Part shown: positions 1-8,765 of the stretch, in pieces
Layout: each line of letters starts with the position of its first letter
Position numbering within the stretch: position 1 is the stretch's first letter
NCBI GenBank assembly: GCA_027493935.1
Contig: JAOSJV010000001.1
Span: forward strand, 2,069,157 to 2,133,156
Direction: 5' to 3'
Source of the DNA: Burkholderiales bacterium
GTDB lineage: Bacteria; Pseudomonadota; Gammaproteobacteria; Burkholderiales; SG8-39
Length of the DNA stretch: 64,000 nt
Program-made: the position numbers and the translations under genes
Notes under the pieces: generated by a model
What the model saw: the letters and a program-made list of their open reading frames with translations, nothing else
Database searches by the model: none
Told to the model about the DNA's origin: nothing

Positions 1-348
1 CTGTACCGGGACCTGAACGACCTGCTGTCGCGCAACAGGCTGCTGGAGGTGCACTTCAAGCGCATCCTCGAGCGCAAGGTTGCCGCGGCGACGCTGCTTT
101 GCGGCGCGCTCGCCCAGGCCGGAGAGCTGAGCGCGAGGCCGGACGAGATCGAGACGCTTGCGCGCAACATGGTGGTCGTGATCACCTACTGGCTCTCGTT
201 CGAGTACGTGCGCAATCCGCGCGACCCGCAGGCGGGGCCGATCGCGGCCCGCGGCGCGCACCAGGTCATGGCGTTGCTCGCGCCGTTCCTGCTCGGCGCG
301 TCGCGCGCGCTGGTGGAGCGCCTCGCGCGCGAGTACCTGCCCGAATGA
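1..348 (+). CDS. TetR/AcrR-type transcriptional regulator, C-terminal part (partial)
   Basis: The gene begins before the window, so only the last 115 residues are present and the N-terminal helix-turn-helix is missing. The visible part is an all-helical ligand-binding and dimerisation domain. Its opening, around LYRDLNDLLSRN, is typical of TetR proteins that end with a helix around WLSFEYVRNP and a tail of the form ARGAHQVMALLAPF. TetR proteins are usually repressors released by a small ligand; the ligand cannot be told from this piece. The next gene starts 31 bases downstream on the same strand, so the two may be co-transcribed. The family call rests on overall resemblance of the C-terminal domain, without the DNA-binding domain as support. 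Confidence 0.6.
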   Translation: MYRDLNDLLSRNRLLEVHFKRILERKVAAATLLCGALAQAGELSARPDEIETLARNMVVVITYWLSFEYVRNPRDPQAGPIAARGAHQVMALLAPFLLGASRALVERLAREYLPE

Positions 349-379
349 GGCGGACATCGGCAACCGGGAGGAGCGAGCG

Positions 380-1162
380 ATGGCGAAGGGCGGCTGGGCG
401 AAGTTTCCGCACGCGGACAAGTCCTACGTCTACGAGGGCGCCGCGCTGAAGAAGAGCTGGGGGCGTCTGCACCGCGGCGACTGCGAGCCGTTCCCCGAGG
501 ACGGCGCGCTGCAGGAGGCCTGGCGGCTCTACCACCGCGGCGACTTCGGCGCGGCGATCGAGGCGGGCGTTGCGGCGGGGCCGGCCGGATACAACGTCGC
601 GAACAAGGCGGCTGCGATCTACGCAACCTACCTGGAGAAGTCCGGGGCGAAGCGGCTCGAACTGCTCGAGGAAGCGGCCGCGCGCGCCGAGCAGGCAATG
701 AAAGCGTATCCGAAGAGCGCGAACGCCTACTACTGCCACGCGCTTGCGCTCGGGCGCTACAGCCAAGGGATCTCGGTGGCGGCAGCGCTGAAGAAGGGGC
801 TCGCCGGCAAGGTCAAGACGTCGCTGGAGAAGGCGCTGGCGCTTGCACCGAAGCACGCCGACGCGCACATCGCGCTCGGCACTTGGCATGCCGAGATCGT
901 CAGCAAGGTCGGCGCGCTGGTGGGCGGGGTAACCTACGGCGCGAAGAAGGAGGCGGCGATCGGCCACTTCAAGCAGGCGCTGAAGCTCAATCCAGACTCC
1001 GCGATCGGGCGCATCGAGTACGCGAATGCGCTGGCGACGCTGTTCGGCGATGCGCGCATGGCGGAGGCGGAGAAGCTCTACGCCGAGGCGGCCAAGTGCA
1101 AGCCGGCCGACGCTATGGAACGGCTCGACGTCGAGCTCGCGCGCGCCGAGCTCGAGGACTGA
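380..1162 (+). CDS. TPR-repeat protein, resembling the RMD (regulator of microtubule dynamics) family
   Basis: 260 residues with no signal peptide or membrane segment. It consists of helical repeats: helix pairs near residues 45-75 (EAWRLYHRGDFGAAIEAG), 75-130 and 150-245. The C-terminal half has recognisable TPR signatures such as AIGHFKQALKLNPDSAIGRI and the preceding SLEKALALAPKHADAHIALG. This arrangement resembles bacterial members of the RMD-like TPR family, which are cytosolic scaffold proteins of unknown function. The ATG lies 6 bases after a purine-rich GGGAGGAGCG stretch, which supports the start. It follows the TetR-type gene closely and converges on the WS/DGAT gene, whose stop lies 10 bases away. 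No enzyme motif is visible. Confidence 0.7.
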   Translation: MAKGGWAKFPHADKSYVYEGAALKKSWGRLHRGDCEPFPEDGALQEAWRLYHRGDFGAAIEAGVAAGPAGYNVANKAAAIYATYLEKSGAKRLELLEEAAARAEQAMKAYPKSANAYYCHALALGRYSQGISVAAALKKGLAGKVKTSLEKALALAPKHADAHIALGTWHAEIVSKVGALVGGVTYGAKKEAAIGHFKQALKLNPDSAIGRIEYANALATLFGDARMAEAEKLYAEAAKCKPADAMERLDVELARAELED

Positions 1163-1172
1163 GCGCGTGCGC

Positions 1173-2687
1173 TCAGTCCGGCGCGCCGGCGTCGGGCGCC
1201 GCGCCGGGCGGCGGGGCGCGCCGGCGCGCCGCCCGTAGCGCGGCTGCGAGATCGCGCTCGATCGCGTCCGGGTGGCGTCTGGCGCCCCACGGCTCCATCA
1301 GCAGCGCGAGCAGCAGCGTTTCGAACTCCGACCGGAAGCGCCCGACGATCCGCTCAGGGTCGGGTACCAGCCGGCGGTCGGTGATCAGCCCGAATTGCAC
1401 GCCGCCGTTGTAGGACAGGATCGAGACGCCGACGCCGATGTTGCCCGACTGGGGCACCCAGAACATCATCTCGTCGATGCGCCGGCCCGCGAGGTACAGC
1501 GGCGACTGCGGCCCCGGGACGTTTGTCATCACCGCGCTCGCCTTGTTTGCGAGGAGGTCGACCACCTCCTGCTGAACTTGCGCCGGCAGCAGCCCGGCCA
1601 CCTCGAGCAGGCCGAGCGAGAGCGCTGCGACGTAGGAGCCCTTCAGCGCTTCCATGCGCTCGTGCACGTCGTACAGCCGACGGAACGGATTCGTAATGCC
1701 GACCGGCAGGACGAGCGGCACCAGGCCGAAGCGGTTGCCCAGACCGTCCGGTGCGCCCGGCGGGCGCATGTTGACGGGCACCATCGCGCGAACCTCGACG
1801 CCCGCCACCGGGTCGCCCTTCGACGCTAGATAGCCGCCGATCGCGCCGGCGACGCTCGAGAGCAGGACGTCGTTCACCGAGCAGCCGAGCGCGCGGCCGG
1901 CCGCCTTCACCTCGACGAGCGGGAGCGGCGCACTCCAAGCCACGACCTTGTGCACGCCCGGCTGTCCCCTCAGGCGCGTCGGCGAGTCGTCGGGCATGGT
2001 CGCGAGCGCGGCGACATCCTCGGCCACGCGGGTGGCGATCCGCGCGTAGTCGAGCGCACCGGCCGGATGGCGCAGCAACTGCAAAGAGCGCTCGAGGGCG
2101 CCGCCCGACAGCCGCACCGCGCCTTTGAGCATCTGCGCGACGGGCGCGAGCAGCGCCTCGATGCCGCCGTCGTCGGCGGCGGGCGCCGCGCGGCGGCGCG
2201 CGCGCGTTGCACCGTGCAGCGGTCTGTGCGGCGCGTCGTCGGTCAGCGAGAGCAGCACGCCGACCAGCGCGATGCCGTCGGCGATCGCGTGGTGGATCCG
2301 GGCGACGAGCGCGGCGCGGCCGCCGTAGTTCTCCACCACGGTGAACTCCCACAACGGATGACGCGGATCGAGCGGCTTCGCCGCGAGCCGCGCAGCGAGG
2401 CGGCGGAGCTCGGCTGGTCCGCACTTTCCGGAAAGGCGCGCGCGGCTGACATGCCGCGCGAGATCGAAGTCGCGGTCGTCCTCCCACCAGTAGCCGCTCG
2501 CATCCTCGGCGACTCGCTGGGCAAACCGCCGATAGCGCAGCAGTCGCGCGCGCACCGTGGTGCGCAAGCGGCGCACCGACATCGGCCCGGCGAACACCAG
2601 CACGGCGACGATCATCATGCGGTTCGACGCGCGGTCCATCCGCCACCAGGCGGTGTCCACGCCGGACATGCGTTCGCGTGCCGTCAT
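1173..2687 (-). CDS. Wax ester synthase / diacylglycerol acyltransferase (WS/DGAT) family protein
   Basis: About 504 residues. The family's catalytic motif HHxxxDG is present as HHAIADG near residue 132, preceded by a conserved PLWEF block near residue 111. The N-terminus, MSGVDTAWWRMD, is a standard family opening. Known members esterify fatty alcohols or diacylglycerol with acyl-CoA to make wax esters or triacylglycerol at the inner face of the membrane. Two ATGs are possible, at 2687 and 2669; the longer open frame to 2747 gives a low-quality basic extension and was not chosen. The gene is divergent from acyl-CoA-binding protein and near a PHA-system gene, which fits storage-lipid metabolism. 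Family membership is secure; whether wax esters or triacylglycerols are made is unknown. Confidence 0.88.
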   Translation of the reverse strand: MTARERMSGVDTAWWRMDRASNRMMIVAVLVFAGPMSVRRLRTTVRARLLRYRRFAQRVAEDASGYWWEDDRDFDLARHVSRARLSGKCGPAELRRLAARLAAKPLDPRHPLWEFTVVENYGGRAALVARIHHAIADGIALVGVLLSLTDDAPHRPLHGATRARRRAAPAADDGGIEALLAPVAQMLKGAVRLSGGALERSLQLLRHPAGALDYARIATRVAEDVAALATMPDDSPTRLRGQPGVHKVVAWSAPLPLVEVKAAGRALGCSVNDVLLSSVAGAIGGYLASKGDPVAGVEVRAMVPVNMRPPGAPDGLGNRFGLVPLVLPVGITNPFRRLYDVHERMEALKGSYVAALSLGLLEVAGLLPAQVQQEVVDLLANKASAVMTNVPGPQSPLYLAGRRIDEMMFWVPQSGNIGVGVSILSYNGGVQFGLITDRRLVPDPERIVGRFRSEFETLLLALLMEPWGARRHPDAIERDLAAALRAARRRAPPPGAAPDAGAPD

Positions 2688-2725
2688 CGTCGTGATCCGG
2701 GCCACAGGGTGCGCCGCGCGCGCCG

Positions 2726-2752
2726 TTGCGGCGCGCGCGGCGTGCATATAAT
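2726..2752 (+). promoter_or_regulatory. Candidate sigma-70 promoter for the acyl-CoA-binding protein gene
   Basis: A perfect TATAAT at 2747-2752 stands out in GC-rich surroundings, with TTGCGG at 2726-2731 as a weak -35 element. The 15-base spacer is shorter than ideal. It lies 49 bases before the ATG at 2802, which has a good AAGGAGAC ribosome-binding site. Confidence 0.5.
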
Positions 2753-2801
2753 AGCGAACGCAAGGACGTCGGCTGCGACGGCGCCACGCGAAGGAGACGA
2801 G

Positions 2802-3059
2802 ATGAGCGACCTGAAGAAACGGTTCGAGGCCGCCGCGCAGGCGGTGAAGAAGCTCGACGAGGATCCCGGAAACGCGGCGAAGCTCGAGATCTACGCGCTC
2901 TACAAGCAGGGCAGCGAGGGCGACGTGGCGGGCCGGCGCCCAGGGTTCACCGACATGGTCGGGCGCGCCAAGTACGACGCCTGGGCGAAGGTGAAAGGCA
3001 TGACGCGCGAGGCGGCGATGCAGAAGTACGTCGATCTCGTCAAGTCGCTCGGCGCGTAG
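2802..3059 (+). CDS. Acyl-CoA-binding protein (ACBP)
   Basis: 85 residues, the normal size of the four-helix ACBP fold. Diagnostic segments are LEIYALYKQGSEGD, the tyrosine- and lysine-containing acyl-CoA contact region, and KYDAWAKVKGMTREAAMQKY in the last two helices. ACBP binds medium- and long-chain acyl-CoA in the cytosol and supplies or buffers it for lipid enzymes. The ATG follows AAGGAGAC at a spacing of 5-6 bases, so the start is firm. The gene is divergent from a WS/DGAT acyltransferase, an enzyme class that uses acyl-CoA, suggesting a working link. Bacterial ACBPs are uncommon overall but known in Betaproteobacteria. Confidence 0.93.
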   Translation: MSDLKKRFEAAAQAVKKLDEDPGNAAKLEIYALYKQGSEGDVAGRRPGFTDMVGRAKYDAWAKVKGMTREAAMQKYVDLVKSLGA

Positions 3060-3226
3060 GGCACCTGTGCTTTCGTCGTCCCCCGACGGTGGCGATCCAG
3101 GACTTCTCGCGCCGGAATCGAGCTCCCCGAGTACGCCCGCGAAGACCGGTCCTGCGGGAATGAAATTCGTCGGGCGGCTTCCCTAGCGGCGCCGCTCGCC
3201 TACTTGCGCGCCGGCGCGCCCGCGCG
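3060..3226. repeat. Convergent intergenic region with GC palindromes and a degenerate repeat
   Basis: No gene is seen between the convergent ACBP and PHA-system genes. There is a perfect 12-base palindrome at 3185-3196 (AGCGGCGCCGCT) and a 14-base one at 3206-3219 (GCGCGCCGGCGCGC), both able to form hairpins. Upstream, 3085-3160 resembles a worn copy of the GTCATCCCC / GGATCCAG type repeat seen at 34705 and 54558. A role as bidirectional terminator is possible but unproven. Confidence 0.4.
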
Positions 3227-3580
3227 CTAGGCCTTGCGCCGCGCGGTGCGCGCGGCGGCAGCCCTCTTGGCCGGCTTCACCTTCTTTGCCGCGACGTTGC
3301 GCGGCGGCGCGAGCGCCTCGTCCAGGTGCTCGTGCACCTTTCCCTCGATGCGGCCCTTGAGCAGCGACAGCATCATGCCGAGGTTGGCGCGCAGATGGAT
3401 CTCCTCCGTGCTCACCGTCAGCCGGCCGTCCACCCCGGCGCGCCGGAAGTGCAGCGCGTGTCCCTCCCAGCGGTACTCGAGGTCGAACTCGCACTCGAGC
3501 TGCTTCGCGATACGCTCGGCGGCTTGGCGCGCCTTGGGCAGCGAAAGCGCATGCTTGCGGCGGATGTCGATCTCGCTCAT
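3227..3580 (-). CDS. Polyhydroxyalkanoic acid system family protein (PHA_gran_rgn type)
   Basis: 117 residues. The N-terminus MSEIDIRRKHALSLPKARQ and the block HALHFRRAGVDGRLTVSTEE match the small PHA-system family found in PHA-producing proteobacteria. These proteins pair a short amphipathic N-terminal segment with a beta-rich domain and carry a lysine- and arginine-rich tail, here AAKKVKPAKRAAAARTARRK. The family is associated with polyhydroxyalkanoate granules, but its molecular role is not settled. The same frame stays open far upstream without a better start; the ATG at 3580 matches the family N-terminus. A TACAAT sequence at 3642-3637 on this strand is a possible -10 element. It is divergent from the aminotransferase gene. 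Confidence 0.8.
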   Translation of the reverse strand: MSEIDIRRKHALSLPKARQAAERIAKQLECEFDLEYRWEGHALHFRRAGVDGRLTVSTEEIHLRANLGMMLSLLKGRIEGKVHEHLDEALAPPRNVAAKKVKPAKRAAAARTARRKA

Positions 3581-3874
3581 GCGAACCGTCTCCCGGGGAG
3601 GGGTACCGGGCGCGGCGCGCGCGGTACCAGCGCGGAATTGTAAGGCGACCGCGCCGCGCGGCGCCAGCGCCGCGAGTTGACGTCCGCCGCGCGACGCCCG
3701 CAGAATGGCGGCACTCCGATCCACGCGCTCACGCGCCGTTGCCGGCGCCCGCCGTCGGGCCCACGTCCGCGGGCGCGACGACAACTCTGAACTGGAATCG
3801 GGCGATTCGAGGCGAAGGCCACGGACGCGCGCCGTGGCCTTCTTGCGTGCACGGTTCAACGCAACGAGGTGACG
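3581..3874. promoter_or_regulatory. Divergent intergenic region, with a terminator-like hairpin at 3815-3841
   Basis: This 294-base gap separates the PHA-system gene (minus) from the aminotransferase (plus) and contains no supported gene. At 3815-3824 AAGGCCACGG pairs perfectly with CCGTGGCCTT at 3832-3841 across a 7-base loop, followed by CTTCTTGCG-type sequence. The stem is 34 bases before the aminotransferase start. It could be an attenuator, the terminator of a short leader RNA, or a translation-control hairpin. A TACAAT on the minus strand at 3642-3637 is a candidate -10 for the PHA-system gene. Confidence 0.4.
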
Positions 3875-5051
3875 ATGAAGATCGAGGAGTTCCCGCTGCA
3901 GGCGCTGATGGAGATCACCGCCCGGCCGCCGCTCGTGTTCGTGGCGGGCGAGGGGTCGTGGCTCGAGGATCACGCCGGCCGGCGCTACCTCGACTTCGTC
4001 CAGGGCTGGGCGGTCAACTGCCTCGGCCACTCGCCGCGGGTGATCCGCGAGGCGCTTGCAGCGCAGGCAGCAAGGCTCGTCAACTGCAGCCCGGCGTTCT
4101 ACAATGCGCCAAGCGCGCGGCTCGCCGCGCTGATCGCGCGGGCGAGCGGGCTCGAGCGCGTGTTCTTCGCCAACAGCGGCGCCGAGGCGAACGAAGGCGC
4201 GATCAAGCTCGCGCGCAAGTGGGGCGCGCTCCACCGCGGGGGCGCCTACGAGATCGTGACGTTCGAGGGCGCATTCCATGGCCGCACGCTCGCCACGATG
4301 TCGGCCTCGGGCAAGGCCGGCTGGGACCGCCTGTTCGAGCCGAAGGTGCCGGGCTTTCCGAAGGCGCGGCTGAACGACGTCGGCACGGTCGAACGTCTGC
4401 TGAGCGAGCGCACGGCCGCCGTGATGATCGAGCCGATCCAGGGCGAAGCGGGCGTCCTGCCGGCCGATCCGCAGTTCCTGCGCGCGCTGCGCGCGCTCAC
4501 CCGGGAGCGCGGCATTCTGCTGATCCTGGACGAGATCCAGACCGGGGTCGGGCGCACCGGAACGCTCTTCGGCTTCGAGCAGGCGGGCGTCGCGCCCGAC
4601 ATCATGACGCTCGGCAAGGGGCTGGGCGGCGGCGTGCCGCTTGCCGCGCTCGTCGCCGCCGAGGCGGTGAGCTGCTTCGCGCACGGCGACCAGGGCGGCA
4701 CGTTCAACGGCAATCCGCTCATGACCGCGGTCGGCTGCGCCGTCATGGGAAACGCTCGTCGCGCCGGGTTTCCTCGAACGCGTGCGCGCGACCGGTCGCC
4801 ATCTGCGCGAGCGGCTCGCGGCGCTCTCTACGCGGCGGGGGCTGGGCGAAGTGCGTGGCGCGGGGCTGCTGCTCGCGCTCGAGCTCGGGCGCGACGCGGG
4901 TGCCGCCGTCGTCGAGGCGGCGCGAGACCGCGGACTGCTGATCAACTCGCCGCGGCCGGCGTGCCTGCGCTTCATGCCGGCGCTGACGGTGACCGAGGCG
5001 GAGATCGACCGGATGATCGGCATTCTGGAGGCGGCGATCGCGGCGGCGTAG
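3875..5051 (+). CDS. argD: Acetylornithine transaminase-like class III aminotransferase, interrupted by a 1-base insertion
   Basis: This is a PLP-dependent class III aminotransferase of the acetylornithine/succinylornithine type, acting in arginine biosynthesis. Visible motifs are [20 protein letters not shown], the PLP-phosphate region; [20 protein letters not shown], with the PLP-contacting Asp; and [11 protein letters not shown], with the Schiff-base Lys. The frame breaks near 4747, where ATGGGAAAC stands for an expected ATGGAAAC. Removing one G joins [23 protein letters not shown] and gives a complete 391-residue protein ending at 5051, the normal family length. An assembly error is therefore likelier than a pseudogene. 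The ATG at 3875 has CGAGG five bases upstream; a GTG six bases earlier is an alternative. Substrate could also be another omega-amino acid. Confidence 0.8.
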
Positions 5052-5069
5052 AGACAACCTCTTCGGGGG

Positions 5070-5460
5070 CTTACGGGAGGGAACCCGGGTGGGTTTCCTC
5101 CTGTTCGTTCCCCCGCGGAAGGAGGGTAACGGGAGGGAACCCGGGTGGGTTTCCTCCTGTTCGCCCCCGCGGAAGGAGGGTAACGGGAGGAAACCCGGGT
5201 GGGTTTCTCCCTGTTCGCCCCCCCGCGGAAGGAGGGTAACGGGAGGGAACCCGGGTGGGTTTCCTCCTGTTCGTTCCCCCCGCGGAAGGAGGGTAACGGG
5301 AGGGAACCCGGGTGGGTTTCTCCTGTTCGTTCCCCCGCGGAAGGAGGGTAACGGGAGGAAACCCGGGTGGGTTTCCTCCTGTTCGTTCCCCCCGCGGAAG
5401 GAGGGTAACGGGAGGGAACCCGGGTGGGTTTCCTCCTGTTCGTTCCGTTCTCCGTTCCTT
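5070..5460. repeat. Tandem hairpin repeat array 1: seven copies, period 54-57 bp
   Basis: Seven copies of one unit have cores starting at 5073, 5129, 5183, 5239, 5296, 5351 and 5408. Each core is an inverted repeat: AACGGGAGGAAACCC on the left pairs with GGGTTTCCTCCTGTT on the right with one G-T wobble, around a loop of about four bases. Between cores lies CGTTCCCCCCGCGGAAGGAGGGT. Units differ by one or two bases and by homopolymer length. The array fills the whole gap between the convergent aminotransferase and dnaE2 genes, and the same unit recurs at 14097. There are no unique spacers, so it is not CRISPR. Origin and role are unknown; bidirectional termination is a plausible guess. Confidence 0.95.
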
Positions 5461-5464
5461 TCCC

Positions 5465-8400
5465 TCAGTGGAAGTCGCGCGAGCGGGCAGTGAGCCCGCC
5501 GAGGAGCGCGCTGTGGTCGGCGAGCCGCTGCGCGACGAGATGCACCACCTCGCCTTCGCGCTCCACCGTCCCGTAGACGCCCATCAGCCGCGCGCCGAGC
5601 AGCTCGCGGCGCTGACGGTCGCCGAGGCTGCGCCACACGATCACGTTGATCGCGCCGGTCTCGTCCTCGAGCGTCACGAACACCACGCCGGACGCGGTGT
5701 CCGGACGCTGCCGTCCGATCACGATCCCGGCGGTGCGCGCGGCGCGGCCGTGCGGCGCGGCGCGGATCTCGGCGGCAGTCGCGAGGCGCATGCGCGCGAG
5801 CTGCGGCCGCAGCAGGGCGAGCGGGTGGCGGCCGAGCGTGAGCCCGGTGCTCGCGTAGTCGGCAGCGAGCCGCTCGCCCTCGCTCGGCGCCGCAAGCGCG
5901 GGATCGGCCTCGACGAACGGCGCGTCGCGCAGCAGGTGCGGTGCGGCCTCGACTCCGGCGACGTGCCAGTGGGCGAGCCGACGGTGGCCGGCGAGCGCGG
6001 CGAGCGCATCGGCGGCCGCCAGACACTTCAGCGCGCGCCGGTCGAGCCCTGCGCGGCGCGCGAGATCGTCCACCGAGGCGAAGGGCCGCGCGGCGCGCGC
6101 GCGGGCGACGCGCTCGGCGGCGGCCTGCGGCAGGCCCTTCACCATCCGTAGCCCCAGCCGCAGCGCGGGTCCTGAAGCAGCGGGCTCGAGCGTGCAGTCC
6201 CAGCCGCTCGCGGCCACGTCGACCGGCCGTACCTCGACGCCGTGGCGCTGCGCGTCCTGCACGAGCTGCGCCGGCGCGTAGAAGCCCATCGGTTGGCTGT
6301 TGAGCAGCGCCGCGCAGAAGGCCGCCGGCTCGTAGCGCTTGAGCCACGCCGAGACGTAGACGAGCAGCGCGAAGCTCGCCGAATGCGACTCGGGAAGCCG
6401 TACTCGCCGAAGCCGAGGATCTGGCGGTAGATCTGGTCGGCGAACGCCTCGCCGTAGCCGCGCGCGCGCATGCCTTCCTTGAGGCGCCGCTCGAACGGTT
6501 CCAGGCCGCCTTTGCGGCGCCAGGCCGCCATCGCGCGGCGCAGGCGGTCGGCCTCGCCGGGCGTGAAACCGGCGGCGACCACCGCGAGCGCCATCACCTG
6601 CTCCTGGAAGATCGGCACGCCGAGCGTGCGATCCAGCACCGCGCGCACCGCGTCGCTCGGATAGGTGACCGGCTCGAGCCCCTGCCGCCGCCGCAGGTAC
6701 GGGTGCACCATGCCGCCCTGGATCGGGCCGGGCCGCACGATCGCGACCTCGATCACCAGATCGAAGAAGCAGGCGGGCCTGAGCCGCGGCAGCATCGACA
6801 TCTGCGCGCGCGACTCGATCTGGAACACGCCGACGGTGTCGGCGCGGCTCACCATCGCGTAGACGCCGGGATCCTCCGCCGGCACGTCGGCGAGCGCGAA
6901 CGGCACGCCGCGGTGTCCGCTCACCAGGTCGAGCGCCCGGCGGATCGCCGAGAGCATGCCGAGCGCCAGCACGTCGACCTTCAGCAGCCCGAGCGCGTCG
7001 AGATCGTCCTTGTCCCACTGGATCACCGAACGCTCGGGCATCGCGGCGTTCTCGATCGGCACCAGGCGCGAGAGCCGGTCGCGGGCGATCACGAAGCCGC
7101 CGGTGTGCTGCGAGAGATGGCGCGGAAAGCCGATGAGCGCGCCGACCAGTGCGACGAGGTGCCCGATCACCGGGCTCGCCGGGTCGAAGCCCGCCTCGCG
7201 CAGGCGCTCGGGCAGCGCCCGATGTCCGTCCCACCAGGCGAGCGAGCGCGTCAGCCGGTCGATCTGCGCGGCTTCGAGGCCGAGTGCTTTCGCGACGTCG
7301 CGCACCGCGCTCTTCGCGCGGTAGGTGATCACGGTCGCGGTGAGCGCGGCGCGGTCGCGGCCGTACTTGGCGTAGATGTGCTGGATCACCTCCTCGCGCC
7401 GCTGGTGCTCGAAGTCGACATCGATGTCGGGCGGCTCGTTGCGCTCGCGCGAGATGAAGCGCTCGAAGAGCATCGACATGCGCGCCGGATCGACCTCGGT
7501 GATGCCGAGGCAGTAGCACACCGCCGAGTTCGCGGCCGAACCGCGTCCCTGGCACAAGATGCCGCGGTCGCGCGCGAAGCGCACGATGTCGTGGACGGTG
7601 AGAAAGTAGGGCTCGTAGCCGAGCTCGGCGATGAGCGCGAGCTCGTGCTCGATCAGTCGGCGCACGTGCGGTGGTGCCGGGTCTGCGGGAGCGGAATCGG
7701 CGGGCGTACCGGCGCTCTCACCCTCCCCTTTAGAGGGGAAGGGGTGGGGAGAGGGTGAGGCGCTCTCCACGGCATGACCAAACCGCCATCGAATCCCTGA
7801 CTCGACGAGCCTGCGCAGGTGCGAGGCGGGCGTCTCGCCGGCCGGCACCAGCTCCTCGGGGTACTCGTAGCGCAGCTCGTCGAGCGAGAAGCTGCAGCGC
7901 TCGGCGACGCGCAGCGTCTCGGCGAGAAGCTCGGGCGGATAGACCTGCGCGAGGCGCATGCGCAGGCGCAAGCTGCGCTCGGCGTTCGGGTGCAGCGCGT
8001 GGGCGCAGGCGTGCACCGGGCGCCCGCGCCGGATCGCGGTGAGGGTGTCCTGCAGGCGCCGGCGCGAGCGCACGTGCATGTGCACGTCGCCGGCGGCGAC
8101 GAGCGGCAGGCCGCCCGCGTGCGCGGCCGCGCGCAGCCGCGCGAGCGCGGCGCGGTCGTCCGGCCCGCACAGGAGCTCCGCGGCGATCCACGCGCGGTCC
8201 GCAAAGCGCTCGCCGAGCCAGCGGGCGTACGCGGGTGTCGCCGGGTCCGGAGCCGTCGGCCGGCAGGAGGAGCGCGAGGCAGCCAGCCAGGCCGCCGTCG
8301 AGGTCGGCGCGAGTGAGACGGTAGGCGCCTTTCGCGGCGTTGCGCCGCCCGCGGGTGAGGAGCTCGGCGAGGTTGCCGTAGCCGGCGCGGTCTTGCGCCA

Positions 8401-8653
8401 GCAGCGCGAGCCGCGGACCGTCCGCGAGCGCGAGCTCCGCGCCGACGATGAGCTTGAGGCCGGTATCCTTCGCCGCGATGTGCGCGCGCACGACACCGGC
8501 GAGCGAGCACTCGTCGGTGAGTGCGAGCGCCGCGTAGCCGAGCGCCGCGGCGCGCGCGACCAGCTCCTCCGGGTGCGACGCGCCGCGCAGGAACGTGAAG
8601 TTCGAGAGGCAGTGCAGCTCGGCGTAGGCCGGCAGGGTAGAGGCGGAGGACAT
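5465..8653 (-). CDS. dnaE2: Error-prone DNA polymerase DnaE2 (ImuC), broken by two indels
   Basis: This is the alpha-subunit-like translesion polymerase that works with ImuA and ImuB in SOS mutagenesis. Order along the protein: N-terminal PHP domain opening [20 protein letters not shown]; the polymerase core with [20 protein letters not shown] and the catalytic Asp motif [31 protein letters not shown]; a C-terminal OB-fold region ending in [18 protein letters not shown]. Two frame breaks, near 8255 and 6393 (a missing G before GAGTCGCATTCG), cancel in phase. With both corrected the protein has about 1062 residues, normal for DnaE2. A hairpin repeat is inserted in frame at 7712-7765. The ATG at 8653 lies 24 bases from a LexA-like box. 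No sign of true loss of function. Confidence 0.9.
7712..7765 (-). repeat. REP-like palindromic element inserted in frame within dnaE2
   Basis: The sequence between GCGCTCTCACCCTC and GAGGGTGAGGCGCTC forms an imperfect palindrome rich in C on one side and G on the other, the form of a widespread proteobacterial REP-type repeat. On the dnaE2 strand it is read as residues of the type [18 protein letters not shown], a linker unlike the polymerase on either side ([14 protein letters not shown] before, [15 protein letters not shown] after). A second, intergenic relative is at 11585. Confidence 0.75.
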
Positions 8654-8676
8654 CGGACAGGCGAGGCCGCATGGGA

Positions 8677-8692
8677 CTGTATAAAACTACAC
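8677..8692 (-). promoter_or_regulatory. LexA (SOS) box-like site upstream of dnaE2
   Basis: CTGTATAAAACTACAC matches the consensus CTG-N10-CAG at all but the last base and carries the typical AT-rich centre. It stands 24 bases before the dnaE2 ATG, an expected operator position. It shares the core CTGTATAAAA with the site at 13001. Confidence 0.6.
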
Positions 8693-8710
8693 TCCTGCGG
8701 ATGCGCCGGC

Positions 8711-8743
8711 AACAAAGAAAAGGCCCCGGCGGACCGGGGCCTT
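8711..8743 (-). terminator. Rho-independent terminator after the fasciclin gene
   Basis: On the minus strand AAGGCCCCGG pairs perfectly with CCGGGGCCTT around a four-base loop (8720-8743), followed by TTTCTTTGTT. It lies 22 bases past the stop of the fasciclin gene and before dnaE2, so it should stop transcripts from upstream entering dnaE2. Confidence 0.9.
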
Positions 8744-8765
8744 GCGGTGATGCGCCGAGGCGTGC

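Noticed and set aside
3581..5023. Upstream extension of the PHA-system protein to 598 codons
   Set aside because: It is antisense to the aminotransferase gene and unlike the family; the ATG at 3580 gives the conserved N-terminus.
5070..5460. Repeat array 1 considered as a CRISPR array or as a repeat protein gene
   Set aside because: There are no unique spacers between units, no cas genes nearby, and the period varies by non-multiples of three, so neither CRISPR nor a coding repeat is supported.
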